Origin: Armatimonadota bacterium
GTDB lineage: Bacteria; Armatimonadota; UBA5829; DTJY01
Direction: 5' to 3'
DNA: 33,516 nt
Assembly (NCBI GenBank): GCA_025358205.1
Contig: JANYKG010000100.1
Span: forward strand, 1-33,516
Below the pieces are notes generated by a model. That model made no database searches. It had not been told where the DNA came from and saw only the letters and a program-made list of their open reading frames with translations. A program made the translations under genes and the position numbers. Shown piece after piece: positions 1 to 7,198 of this stretch. The number at the start of each line of letters is the position of its first letter. Position 1 is the first letter of the stretch.

Positions 1-17
1 CCGGCCACTGATCAGAA

Positions 18-34
18 GCCGGCGAGACGCCGGC
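18..34. other. GC-rich hairpin upstream of the peptidase gene
   Basis: A perfect 7-bp stem (GCCGGCG / CGCCGGC, loop AGA) lies 24 bases before the first start codon. No T-run follows it, so it is not a convincing terminator. It could be the end of an upstream terminator or a leader structure. Confidence 0.3.
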
Positions 35-57
35 GCTACCGCACAACGGAGGATTTC

Positions 58-1185
58 ATGATTAACAAAGATAGACTCGTGGAGACATTTATCACCCTTG
101 GCAAGATCAACAGCCCGTCCGGCAAGGAGGGTGTCATCGCCGATTTGCTTGAGGGCGAGTTGAAGAAGCTGGGGTTCAGCGTGGTTCGCGACAACGCGGG
201 CGTGCCGATCAATGGCGAGACCGGCAATGTCATCGGCTCCAAGAAAGGCACAGCGGCAGGCGGTGTTCCGATCATGCTGAACGCGCATATGGATACCGTC
301 ACGCCGACCGAGGGCTGGGAGTGCAAGTTCGACGGCGACGTCATCAGGTCACGCGGCGACATGATACTGGGCGCGGACGACAAGGCGGGGATAGCGGTCA
401 TACTCGAAGCGCTCAGGGTGATTGATGAAGAGAAAATCCAGCACGGCGACCTGCAGATCATGTTCAGCATCGCAGAGGAGACGGGTCTCTTCGGCGCGAA
501 GCATGCGGACGTCAGCCTTATCACGTCGAAGTGCGTCTTCTGCTATGACATGGGCAGACCGGTCGGATCGGTCACGGTCTCCGCGCCATCGCATGACAAC
601 ATTCTTTTCAAGGTAAAGGGCAAGGCATCTCACGCAGGCGCGCGGCCTGAGCTTGGGATCAACGCCATCGTAGTTGCGTCGAAGGCCATCGCCAACATGA
701 AGCTGGGGCGCATTGACAAAGAGACCACCGCGAACGTCGGCGTCATCAGCGGTGGAACGGCGAGAAACGTAGTGCCGGAGAACTGCGAAGTTCGAGCCGA
801 AGCGCGCAGCCGGGATACCGCCAAGCTTGATGTGCAGACCGCTCACATGATCAAGTGTTTTGAGGATGCCGCGGCGGAGATGGGCGCGACCGTTGAGGTG
901 GACGTGAACCGCTCCTACCTCGGCTACCGGCTGAGCGAGGACGACCAGGTTGTGCGCATTGCCGTGGAAGCCGCGAAGAGAGCGGGCGTAGAGGTGGTCA
1001 TGCACGAGACCGGCGGCGGCAGTGACTCGAATATCTTCAACGCGAAGGGGCTGCCGACAACGGTGGTCGGCGTCGGCTATGAGAACGCGCACGCGGTAGA
1101 AGAGTACGCGGTCATGTCCGAGATGGTTCAGTCAGCGGAGATGTGCGTTGAGATTGTGAAGGTTGCTGCTGAGCAGAGGGATTGA
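58..1185 (+). CDS. M20-family peptidase, PepT-like (tripeptidase-like metallopeptidase)
   Basis: This is a 375-residue zinc aminopeptidase-like protein of the PepT-like branch of family M20, expected to act in the cytoplasm on small peptides. The metal-site motifs are in the family order: NAHMDT (H77, D79), GADDKAG (bridging D107), the catalytic pair AEE (E140, E141), YDMG (D164) and the last ligand in YENAHAVEE (H345). The lid or dimerisation domain lies at roughly residues 180-290 and contains the KASHAGARPE motif. The start is supported by GGAGG seven bases upstream. The length suits the family and no key residue is missing. The substrate cannot be read from sequence. The next gene follows closely and may be co-transcribed. 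Confidence 0.9.
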   Translation: MINKDRLVETFITLGKINSPSGKEGVIADLLEGELKKLGFSVVRDNAGVPINGETGNVIGSKKGTAAGGVPIMLNAHMDTVTPTEGWECKFDGDVIRSRGDMILGADDKAGIAVILEALRVIDEEKIQHGDLQIMFSIAEETGLFGAKHADVSLITSKCVFCYDMGRPVGSVTVSAPSHDNILFKVKGKASHAGARPELGINAIVVASKAIANMKLGRIDKETTANVGVISGGTARNVVPENCEVRAEARSRDTAKLDVQTAHMIKCFEDAAAEMGATVEVDVNRSYLGYRLSEDDQVVRIAVEAAKRAGVEVVMHETGGGSDSNIFNAKGLPTTVVGVGYENAHAVEEYAVMSEMVQSAEMCVEIVKVAAEQRD

Positions 1186-1195
1186 TTCGGGATCG

Positions 1196-1990
1196 ATGAC
1201 AATATTGCTGCAGCACAAGTTTGATGATACTGAGCTGAATATGACGCTGGAGCTGTTTCTGCGCGAGTGCGTAGACTGCTTTGGCGACCAACTTGTTTCA
1301 GTGGTTGTGTACGGGTCGGTGATGTACGATGACCTCTCGCCAGGGTACAGCGATCTGGATTTCCTGGCGGTGGTGAACGATGATGTTTCGGAGGCTATGT
1401 ACTCGCGTTTGTCCGAGATGCGCAAGCCTCTGCGAAGCGGGCACTACGGTATTCTTGCGACCATGATTGAGGGCGAGTTTGTCCCCAAGAAGTCGTTGGC
1501 GTCACCTGCGCTCGGTCAGTCCTATTACTGGGGCACGAGCGGTGATAAACCACGACCTGGCAGCAGCGTTCGCGGACTGGTAGCCGAGGTGATTCATGAC
1601 CGTGCTGCGATCATCTACGGCGAGAATATAATACCTGAGATACCGAAGCCGACTCGCGAGGAAATTCTACAGGATCTTAATGGCAGTATCCCCGGCATCA
1701 GGGATCACGGTTGCGGCGGGGGCTTGCACTCAGTTGACTACCTGCTGACCATCGCTCGGTTCCTTATCATCATACGTGAGAACCGCCTGAGTTCGAAGAG
1801 CGAGGCAGCGGAGTGGGGCGTTGTGAATGCAAAGGGCGCGTGGCGAGAGTATCTGCCGATGGCCGCTGAGGTGCGGAGGAATCCCGAGATGGCATTGCGA
1901 CCTGATGTGAAGAAATGGCTGGAGAGCCTTACTGGTCCGATTCAGCAAGCGTGTGATGAGCTTGATGATGAACTGGCAGTAAGCAACTGA
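1196..1990 (+). CDS. Nucleotidyltransferase-fold protein (AadA/DUF4111-like)
   Basis: This protein of about 264 residues has the polymerase-beta nucleotidyltransferase signature near its N terminus: YGS, then about ten residues on, SDLDF with the two metal-binding Asp. The all-alpha C-terminal half (with LHSVDYLLTIARFLI) resembles the helical domain of aminoglycoside adenylyltransferases. The family transfers a nucleotide to a small molecule or a protein. Resistance is one option, but nothing here identifies the substrate. I chose the ATG at 1196, just past the peptidase stop. A TTG at 1163 would overlap the peptidase, and an ATG at 1241 would give a shorter protein that still contains the active site. 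Confidence 0.7.
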   Translation: MTILLQHKFDDTELNMTLELFLRECVDCFGDQLVSVVVYGSVMYDDLSPGYSDLDFLAVVNDDVSEAMYSRLSEMRKPLRSGHYGILATMIEGEFVPKKSLASPALGQSYYWGTSGDKPRPGSSVRGLVAEVIHDRAAIIYGENIIPEIPKPTREEILQDLNGSIPGIRDHGCGGGLHSVDYLLTIARFLIIIRENRLSSKSEAAEWGVVNAKGAWREYLPMAAEVRRNPEMALRPDVKKWLESLTGPIQQACDELDDELAVSN

Positions 1991-2005
1991 TTAAGAGGCG
2001 ACACA

Positions 2006-2446
2006 ATGGACGACAACGATGTAATTGCACGACCAAGCTGGCTTCGGCGATACTGGGCTTTCGTGCTGAGGATTGTGATCTGGGCGAGTATTGCCGTCGG
2101 TACTGGCATAGTTCTTATTCCACTTGATGTCAAGTCAGGTATTGCCTTAGTGCTTTTCTTTATCCAAATGGGCTTGGGTAGCGGTTTTCTGGGGCTGATC
2201 GGGAAATCATATCACCAGCAGTTGATTGATAACAAAGAAGCCAGCCGCCGGATGTGGATGGTCTCCTCTACCCAGATGGCAGTTCTGGTGGCGATAGCGG
2301 TTCTGCTCTTATTCAGTGCAGACCCTCTGTCCGCGTTACTGCCGGTTGTCTATATGCCAGTGAGGGTTTTCCTTGCCCTGAAATCGCATCAACTATACAA
2401 GCAAGAAGCATCTGGAACGCTGTTCCAGAAGGGTAGGTATGACTAG
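2006..2446 (+). CDS. Small integral membrane protein, function unknown
   Basis: I do not recognise this 146-residue protein. Hydrophobic segments at about residues 18-41, 45-67, 87-104 and 107-126 predict four membrane helices. A charged loop (HQQLIDNKEASRR) lies between the second and third, and the C-terminal tail is basic. AAGAGGCG lies 6-13 bases before the ATG. The gene follows the nucleotidyltransferase after 15 bases and ends next to the Nudix gene, so all three may share a transcript. No catalytic motif is visible. Confidence 0.6.
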   Translation: MDDNDVIARPSWLRRYWAFVLRIVIWASIAVGTGIVLIPLDVKSGIALVLFFIQMGLGSGFLGLIGKSYHQQLIDNKEASRRMWMVSSTQMAVLVAIAVLLLFSADPLSALLPVVYMPVRVFLALKSHQLYKQEASGTLFQKGRYD

Positions 2447-2493
2447 GAGAGTGCCGTCGCGACGGGAGTATTTGCGTCAACGGGCGATTCCGG

Positions 2494-2521
2494 TCACTCA
2501 TCACTCGTCACTCATCACGAA
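2494..2521. repeat. Heptamer array, 4 x 7 bp
   Basis: Four consecutive heptamers read TCACTCA, TCACTCG, TCACTCA and TCACGAA, or GTGATGA-type units on the other strand. The array occupies the position where a ribosome-binding site for the Nudix gene would be expected and ends two bases before its ATG. It has the same unit length and copy number as the arrays at 7158, 8809 and 12523. Confidence 0.75.
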
Positions 2522-2522
2522 C

Positions 2523-3062
2523 ATGGACTTAACCGAGAAGACAATCGAATCCAGACGCATATTTGAAGGGCGGATCGTCAACATGAGGGTTGACACGGTT
2601 GAGCTGCCGAATGGGCGCACGTCAACCCGTGAGGTGGTGGAGCATCGGGGAGCGGTTGCCATTGTGCCGATGCTGGACCACGAGACGGTTGTGCTTGTTC
2701 GTCAGTACCGTCAGCCGGTTGGTGGCACGCTTCTGGAGATCCCAGCGGGGACTCTGGAAAAGGGCGAAGAACCGTTTGACTGTGCAAGCAGGGAATTGGC
2801 GGAGGAGATAGGATACCATCCAGAGAAACTGACCAAGATGTTCCACTCCTACCTGGCGCCAGGTTACTCTACCGAAATGTTGCACACATTTTTGGCGGAG
2901 GATTTGAAGAGAGTAGGGGAGAACAGGGACGCGGACGAGTTCATGGAGATAGTAACCATGAGCCTCACGGACGCTGTCGAGATGATTCGCAGCGGCGAGA
3001 TAATAGACGCCAAGAGCATCTGCGGTTTGCTGCTTGCGGCGCGAATGTACAAGGGGTGTTAG
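2523..3062 (+). CDS. nudF: Nudix hydrolase, ADP-ribose pyrophosphatase type
   Basis: This 179-residue enzyme is predicted to hydrolyse ADP-ribose or related nucleoside diphosphate sugars to AMP and a sugar phosphate. The Nudix box is complete at about residues 79-101: GTLEKGE, seven residues, then RELAEEIGY. The stretch SPGYSTE-like APGYSTEML after the box and the opening EKTIESRRIFEGRI fit the NudF subfamily. The ATG at 2523 aligns with the usual start of the family but has no Shine-Dalgarno sequence, because the heptamer array sits there. An ATG at 2439 overlapping the previous gene would add 28 residues partly encoded by the array. The start is therefore uncertain while the function is fairly firm. 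Confidence 0.85.
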   Translation: MDLTEKTIESRRIFEGRIVNMRVDTVELPNGRTSTREVVEHRGAVAIVPMLDHETVVLVRQYRQPVGGTLLEIPAGTLEKGEEPFDCASRELAEEIGYHPEKLTKMFHSYLAPGYSTEMLHTFLAEDLKRVGENRDADEFMEIVTMSLTDAVEMIRSGEIIDAKSICGLLLAARMYKGC

Positions 3063-3063
3063 T

Positions 3064-4011
3064 GTGAAATCCGGTAGTCAACTGGAACGCCTGCTGACAG
3101 CGGGCGAGTTTGTGGTTTGCGGGGAACTGGGTCCGCCTCAGAGCGCTGATCCGGAGGCCGTGCGGAAGAAGTGCAAGAACTTCGCCGGGTTTGTGGACGC
3201 GGTGAACCTGACGGACAACCAGTCCGCCATCGTGCGTATGTCCAGCATCTCCAGCGCTGTGATACTGATGCTGGAGGGCCTGGAGCCGGTCATCCAGATG
3301 ACCTGCCGAGACCGCAATCGCATATCCATGCAGAGCGATCTGCTCGGCGCGGCGGCGTTCGGCATCAAGAATGTGCTCTGCCTCTCAGGCGACTACATGA
3401 ACAGCGGGAACCACCCTCAGGCCAAGCCTGTCTATGATATGGACTCCACCAGCCTGATCGCTATGGTGAAGAGCATGCGCGACGAGGCGAAGTTCCAGTG
3501 CGGCGAAGAGATCAAGGTTCCGCCGAAGTTCTTCATCGGCGGCGCGGCCAATCCGTTCGCGGAGCCTTTTGAGTGGCGCGTGACGAGAATGGAAAAGAAG
3601 ATCAAGGCCGGAGTGGACTTCATCCAGACTCAGGCGATCTTTGATATGAAGCGGTTTGAGGAGTTCATGACCGAGGTTCGGCGCAGAGAGCTTCACAAGC
3701 AGGTTCATATCCTTGCGGGTGTGCTACCGGCGCGGTCGGCGAAGGCGCTTGGTTTCATGGCGAAGGATGTCCCCGGCATGTGCGTGCCGGATGAGTACCT
3801 GAAGCGCATGGAGGCTGCCGCGGACCCGAAGGAAGAGGGCGTCAACATCTGCCTGGAGTTGATGAAGCAGCTTAGAAATATCGAGGGCGTGGCGGGCATA
3901 CACATCATGCCGGTCATGTGGGAGTCAATCACCCCGACGCTCGTCGAGCGCGCGGGCCTGTTGCCGAGACCTGTCCCGCCGCCGATGCCGGAACCGGAGA
4001 AGACAGAGTAG
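3064..4011 (+). CDS. metF: Methylenetetrahydrofolate reductase-like protein
   Basis: This TIM-barrel flavoenzyme of about 315 residues is expected to reduce 5,10-methylene-THF to 5-methyl-THF. Recognisable parts are the N-terminal GELGPP strand, VNLTDNQSA, the folate/FAD region QMTCRDRN, VLCLSGDYM, FFIGGAANPF and FIQTQAIFD. It resembles the shorter reductases of acetogens and other anaerobes more than the E. coli type. The GTG start lies one base after the Nudix stop, with AAGGGG seven bases upstream, so the two genes look translationally coupled. The C-terminal tail is proline-rich. No MetV partner is in the window. Together with the next gene it forms a methyl-THF-making and methyl-THF-using pair. 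Confidence 0.88.
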   Translation: MKSGSQLERLLTAGEFVVCGELGPPQSADPEAVRKKCKNFAGFVDAVNLTDNQSAIVRMSSISSAVILMLEGLEPVIQMTCRDRNRISMQSDLLGAAAFGIKNVLCLSGDYMNSGNHPQAKPVYDMDSTSLIAMVKSMRDEAKFQCGEEIKVPPKFFIGGAANPFAEPFEWRVTRMEKKIKAGVDFIQTQAIFDMKRFEEFMTEVRRRELHKQVHILAGVLPARSAKALGFMAKDVPGMCVPDEYLKRMEAAADPKEEGVNICLELMKQLRNIEGVAGIHIMPVMWESITPTLVERAGLLPRPVPPPMPEPEKTE

Positions 4012-4020
4012 TCGAACGGA

Positions 4021-4074
4021 ATGGTCGGATGGTCCCATGGTCGAATGGTCGGACTCACAGACCATCAGACCATA
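4021..4074. repeat. Octamer array (4 direct units) followed by two inverted units
   Basis: Four exact-register octamers ATGGTCGG, ATGGTCCC, ATGGTCGA and ATGGTCGG (4021-4052) are followed, after six bases, by AGACCATC and AGACCATA, which are the reverse complement of the same core. The two halves can pair (ATGGTC with GACCAT), so a transcript could fold into a hairpin. It lies between the reductase and methyltransferase genes. Confidence 0.7.
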
Positions 4075-4124
4075 AGTCCATATGATCATTCATCACAATA
4101 TTCACCTAACGAGGAAGGAAAATC

Positions 4125-4934
4125 ATGCTTATCATCGGAGAGAGAATCAACACCAGCCGCAAGGTCAAGGGCGAGCCGGTTATCGAGAACGCAGTTCGCG
4201 CGCGGGATGCCCAGTTCTTCATTGATCTGGCCGCCAAGCAGTGCGAGGCCGGCGCGACGTACATTGACGTAAACGCCGGTACGCTGCTGGAAGGCGAACC
4301 GGATGCGATGGAGTGGCTTGTGACCACCATCCAGGGCGCACTTGACGTGCCGCTTGCCATTGACAGCCCCAGCCCCGCCGCCATCGAGCGCGCGCTGAAG
4401 GTACACAAGGGCCAGGCGATGATCAACTCCATCACCGCGGAGAAAGATCGGTACAACAACGTCCTTCCGCTGGCGAAGGAGTATGAGACCAAGCTGATCG
4501 CGCTTGCGATGGGCGACGACGGCATCCCGCCGGACGCATGCGGCAGAATGACCGTGGGTCGCGAGCTGGTTTCGAACCTGACCGCCGCCGGAATCAAGAT
4601 TGACAACATCTATGCCGACCCGCTGGTCTTCCCGATCGCTAATGGCGCGGAGTTCGGACTGGCGGTCATGGACACGATCCGCACCTTCAAGGCTGAGTTC
4701 CCCGGCATCCACGCCAGCGCCGGTGTCAGCAACGTCTCGCACGGGCTGCCTCAGCGCAAGTTCCTGAACCAGGCGTTCACGGTGATGTGCATGACGGCCG
4801 GCCTGGACGCGGCGATCATAGACCCGATGGATAAGCAGCTCATGGCGCTGGTCTATGCCACCGAGGCGCTTCTGGGACACGATGACTTCTGCATGACCTA
4901 CCTCGAAGCCTCTCGTGCAGGCAAGTTCGAGTAG
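4125..4934 (+). CDS. acsE: Methyltetrahydrofolate:corrinoid methyltransferase-like (pterin-binding) protein
   Basis: This 269-residue dihydropteroate-synthase-fold protein most resembles AcsE/MtgA-type enzymes, which move the methyl of methyl-THF to the cobalt of a corrinoid protein. Pterin-site motifs are visible: GERINT at the N terminus, YIDVNAGT, AIDSP (D80), MINSI (N101), YADPLV (D165) and SNVSHGLP, whose Asn203 matches the catalytic Asn of AcsE. The length equals the stand-alone AcsE length, with no fused corrinoid domain. AGGAAGGAAA lies just before the ATG. No corrinoid protein or CO dehydrogenase gene is in the window, so the acceptor (Wood-Ljungdahl, methionine synthesis or another) is unknown. 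The symbol is by similarity only. Confidence 0.82.
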   Translation: MLIIGERINTSRKVKGEPVIENAVRARDAQFFIDLAAKQCEAGATYIDVNAGTLLEGEPDAMEWLVTTIQGALDVPLAIDSPSPAAIERALKVHKGQAMINSITAEKDRYNNVLPLAKEYETKLIALAMGDDGIPPDACGRMTVGRELVSNLTAAGIKIDNIYADPLVFPIANGAEFGLAVMDTIRTFKAEFPGIHASAGVSNVSHGLPQRKFLNQAFTVMCMTAGLDAAIIDPMDKQLMALVYATEALLGHDDFCMTYLEASRAGKFE

Positions 4935-4980
4935 GGAACTCAGAATGCAGGAACAACAGTCTAACGAAATAGCACACAGT

Positions 4981-5017
4981 AGGGGCGGTTTCTGCTTATG
5001 CGGGGCCGCCCTTTTCC
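4981..5017 (+). terminator. Rho-independent terminator after the methyltransferase gene
   Basis: The stem GGGCGG (4983-4988) pairs with CCGCCC (5006-5011), is extended by a G-T and an A-T pair, and is followed by CTTTT. It lies 46 bases past the acsE-like stop and ends the one-carbon unit. Confidence 0.75.
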
Positions 5018-5038
5018 TTAACCTCGGGGGGTGGCGAG

Positions 5039-5974
5039 TTGTTGAGCGGCATGCGAAGTACTGAGACACAAGGACTTCTCCTCTTGACTGCAGTGGTCAT
5101 GGTCCCGCTGATTCTGGCTCTTCTCTCGCTACTAGATGCAGTAAAGGTAAAACTGGTAGGATCGCCTAGACGCCAATGGCTTATTCGCGCTGCGCTGATT
5201 GGCAATGCTGTGTTGCTTCTGTGCGCCATTGATGCGTGGTACGTAGAGCCGGGGAGACTCACCGTTACGAGAATTGCCGGGACTTCGCCCAAGATCGCCG
5301 TTGAAACGGGTGGGATCAAGATTGTCCAGATATCTGATGTTCATTTCGTCCGTCGCACTGCACTCACGTCCAGAGTCCTGTCAACCATTGGGGAGGAGAA
5401 GCCTGATTTGATATTCCTGACGGGGGATGTCTATCAGCCAACCGGCTTCGATGAACGGGAGTTTGGCGACTTCCTGACGCGGCTTACATCTATAGCACCA
5501 GTGTACGCGGTCATGGGATTTGACGACAAACATATCATCCGAAAGGCATCGAATGGGCGTGTGCATATCCTAGATCGGTCAGACGCCAAATTCCGCGTTC
5601 GCGGCACGAACGTCATGGTCGTCGGTACTGATTCGTCCACATATTCAGACAATGCGAAGTCCGATCCGGCTCGTCTTGTCTTTCTCCTAACTCACACTTC
5701 CGACAGTCTTCTTTCGCACATGCAGCTTGATCTCGGCCCCAATACGGACTGGGCGTTTGCAGGACATACTCACGGTGGACAGGTGCGCATTCCGATGTGG
5801 GGAGCGGTGTGTACGGGTTGCGACTCAGGCAAGCGATACGAGTATGGGCTGTACAGATTTGGCACGGCTAGACTATTTGTTAGCCGCGGAGTGGGGATGG
5901 AACCGCATGCGCCGCAAGTGCGTTTCCTCTGTCCGCCGGAGATTGTGGTGCTTACTCTCGCGAGGGGTACCTAG
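5039..5974 (+). CDS. Membrane-anchored metallophosphoesterase, YkuE-like (copy 1)
   Basis: Two predicted membrane helices (about residues 13-33 and 48-68) are followed by a calcineurin-like phosphoesterase domain, giving 311 residues from the TTG used here. Metal-site motifs present are SDVHF (D100, H102), LTGD (D130), LTHT (H219) and AGHTHGGQ (H243, H245). The usual GNHD motif is replaced by GFDD (160-163), so the bridging-metal Asn and the catalytic His are absent. Relatives such as YkuE act on phospholipid or UDP-sugar pyrophosphates, which is not established here. The G-rich stretch at 5026-5034 suits a TTG start at 5039 or 5042. The first ATG is at 5051. The next gene is a paralogue. Confidence 0.82.
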   Translation: MLSGMRSTETQGLLLLTAVVMVPLILALLSLLDAVKVKLVGSPRRQWLIRAALIGNAVLLLCAIDAWYVEPGRLTVTRIAGTSPKIAVETGGIKIVQISDVHFVRRTALTSRVLSTIGEEKPDLIFLTGDVYQPTGFDEREFGDFLTRLTSIAPVYAVMGFDDKHIIRKASNGRVHILDRSDAKFRVRGTNVMVVGTDSSTYSDNAKSDPARLVFLLTHTSDSLLSHMQLDLGPNTDWAFAGHTHGGQVRIPMWGAVCTGCDSGKRYEYGLYRFGTARLFVSRGVGMEPHAPQVRFLCPPEIVVLTLARGT

Positions 5975-6084
5975 ACGCCTTACCTGGTCGGTGCATCTGC
6001 TATCGAAGTCGATGATCTGGGTTGAAAAACTCGCTAGGGAACAAAACTACCCGAGCAGGCGTAAATCAAATAGCTGGACAACAG

Positions 6085-6112
6085 ACGGGCGGCAGGAAGC
6101 TCGCCCGTTTCA
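6085..6112 (+). terminator. Probable terminator between the two phosphoesterase genes
   Basis: ACGGGCG (6085-6091) pairs with CGCCCGT (6102-6108) around a 10-base loop, followed by TTCACTT. The T-run is short, so termination may be weak. It separates copy 1 from copy 2, which has its own ribosome-binding site. The rest of 5975-6132 shows nothing further that I can support. Confidence 0.55.
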
Positions 6113-6132
6113 CTTCGCTTTGTGAGGTGGGT

Positions 6133-7089
6133 ATGCTTGGTATTCCGCTTCTGGGTTCCAGGTCTGAGGCCGTGGGGATACTCATTCTCCTGACACTCGC
6201 ACTGACGCCCTTCATTCTGAACGTACGGCTGTTGTTCGCGTTGATTCGCAGGCTGGCGTCTGGCAAGAAGGTCGGCAGGAGATTGATCTTCGTCACATTG
6301 GCAGCCGATCTGATCTGTGTGTTGTGCGCACTGGACGCCTGGTTCATCGAGCCGCACATGTTGACTGTCACCAGAATCAGCGCGGCTTCCCCGAAGATCA
6401 CGTCCGCCACCGGTAGCCTGAAGATCGTCCACATATCTGATATCCACTTTGAGCAGCACTCTCCGTATACAAGGCGAATCCTGTCCACCATCGCTGCGGA
6501 GCGCCCGGATATAATCGTCGTGAGTGGCGACAACCCTCAGATGCGGTACTTCAATCGCGATCAGTTCTTCGAGTTCCTGAAATCGCTCAAACGGATTGCT
6601 CCGGTGTATATGTCGCCCGGCTACTATGAAGATACCGTGGATATGCTGATGAGTCCGGTTGCACAGACCTATCTGGAGCACGGCGAGCATGCCGCTCTGA
6701 ACATACGCGGAACAAAGATTGTGATACAGGGCTTTGGGCCGAACGAACCTGTGATGCAGACATCGAGAGTGAAAGGGAGGGATGCGCTCTACCTGGTGCT
6801 CGATCACACACCGGACGCTATTCAGTCTGTCTCGCGCCTGAATCCTGACTGGTGTTTTGTAGGTCACACTCACGGCGGGCAGGTGCGCCTACCGATCTGG
6901 GGCGCGGTGACCACGCTTTCGCTAACCGGCAAGAAGTATGAGTATGGTCACTACAGGATCGGAAAGACTAACGTCTTCGTCAGCCGTGGTTTGGGATTGG
7001 AGCCGAGACCCGCGCCGCAGGTACGGTTTCTCTGCCCGCCGGAGATCGTGGTATTGACTATCTCGAAGGGTAACCCCTCCAAGTTGTAA
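6133..7089 (+). CDS. Membrane-anchored metallophosphoesterase, YkuE-like (copy 2)
   Basis: This 318-residue paralogue of the preceding protein has the same plan: two membrane helices (about 13-38 and 51-72), then a phosphoesterase domain. The shared linker IEPHMLTVTRI, SDIHF (D103, H105), SGDN (D133), LDHT (H225) and VGHTHGGQ (H245, H247) are visible. The GNHD motif is again lost and reads GYYED (163-167), a different replacement from copy 1. The ATG at 6133 is chosen because GTGAGGTGGGT precedes it. An upstream ATG at 6022 would add 37 residues translated through the terminator hairpin, which is unlikely. Catalytic activity is doubtful or altered. Confidence 0.82.
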   Translation: MLGIPLLGSRSEAVGILILLTLALTPFILNVRLLFALIRRLASGKKVGRRLIFVTLAADLICVLCALDAWFIEPHMLTVTRISAASPKITSATGSLKIVHISDIHFEQHSPYTRRILSTIAAERPDIIVVSGDNPQMRYFNRDQFFEFLKSLKRIAPVYMSPGYYEDTVDMLMSPVAQTYLEHGEHAALNIRGTKIVIQGFGPNEPVMQTSRVKGRDALYLVLDHTPDAIQSVSRLNPDWCFVGHTHGGQVRLPIWGAVTTLSLTGKKYEYGHYRIGKTNVFVSRGLGLEPRPAPQVRFLCPPEIVVLTISKGNPSKL

Positions 7090-7116
7090 TCGTTTACATT
7101 TCCCGCCCGAAAACCC

Positions 7117-7146
7117 TTGTTATCGCTGAATCCCGCATGCTAGAAT
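7117..7146 (+). promoter_or_regulatory. Sigma-70-type promoter for the first NamZ-family gene
   Basis: TTGTTA (7117-7122), an 18-base spacer and TAGAAT (7141-7146) lie about 50 bases before the gene. The transcript leader would contain the heptamer array at 7158. Confidence 0.55.
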
Positions 7147-7157
7147 ACCGCAACGCA

Positions 7158-7185
7158 TTTCGGATTTCGGATTGCGGACTTCGGA
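7158..7185. repeat. Heptamer array, 4 x 7 bp
   Basis: The units are TTTCGGA, TTTCGGA, TTGCGGA and CTTCGGA. The array ends 13 bases before the first NamZ-family start codon, just upstream of the ribosome-binding site AAGGAG, so it lies in the 5' untranslated region. Confidence 0.75.
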
Positions 7186-7198
7186 ATAAGGAGCGGAA

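Noticed and set aside
1163-1195. TTG start for the nucleotidyltransferase within the peptidase gene
   Set aside because: It adds 11 residues with no family similarity, while the ATG at 1196 sits just past the upstream stop.
4086-5069. 327-residue open frame on the minus strand opposite the methyltransferase gene
   Set aside because: It is the mirror of a well-supported pterin-binding protein gene. Its translation has no recognisable motif and an Arg/His-rich composition typical of antisense frames in GC-rich DNA.
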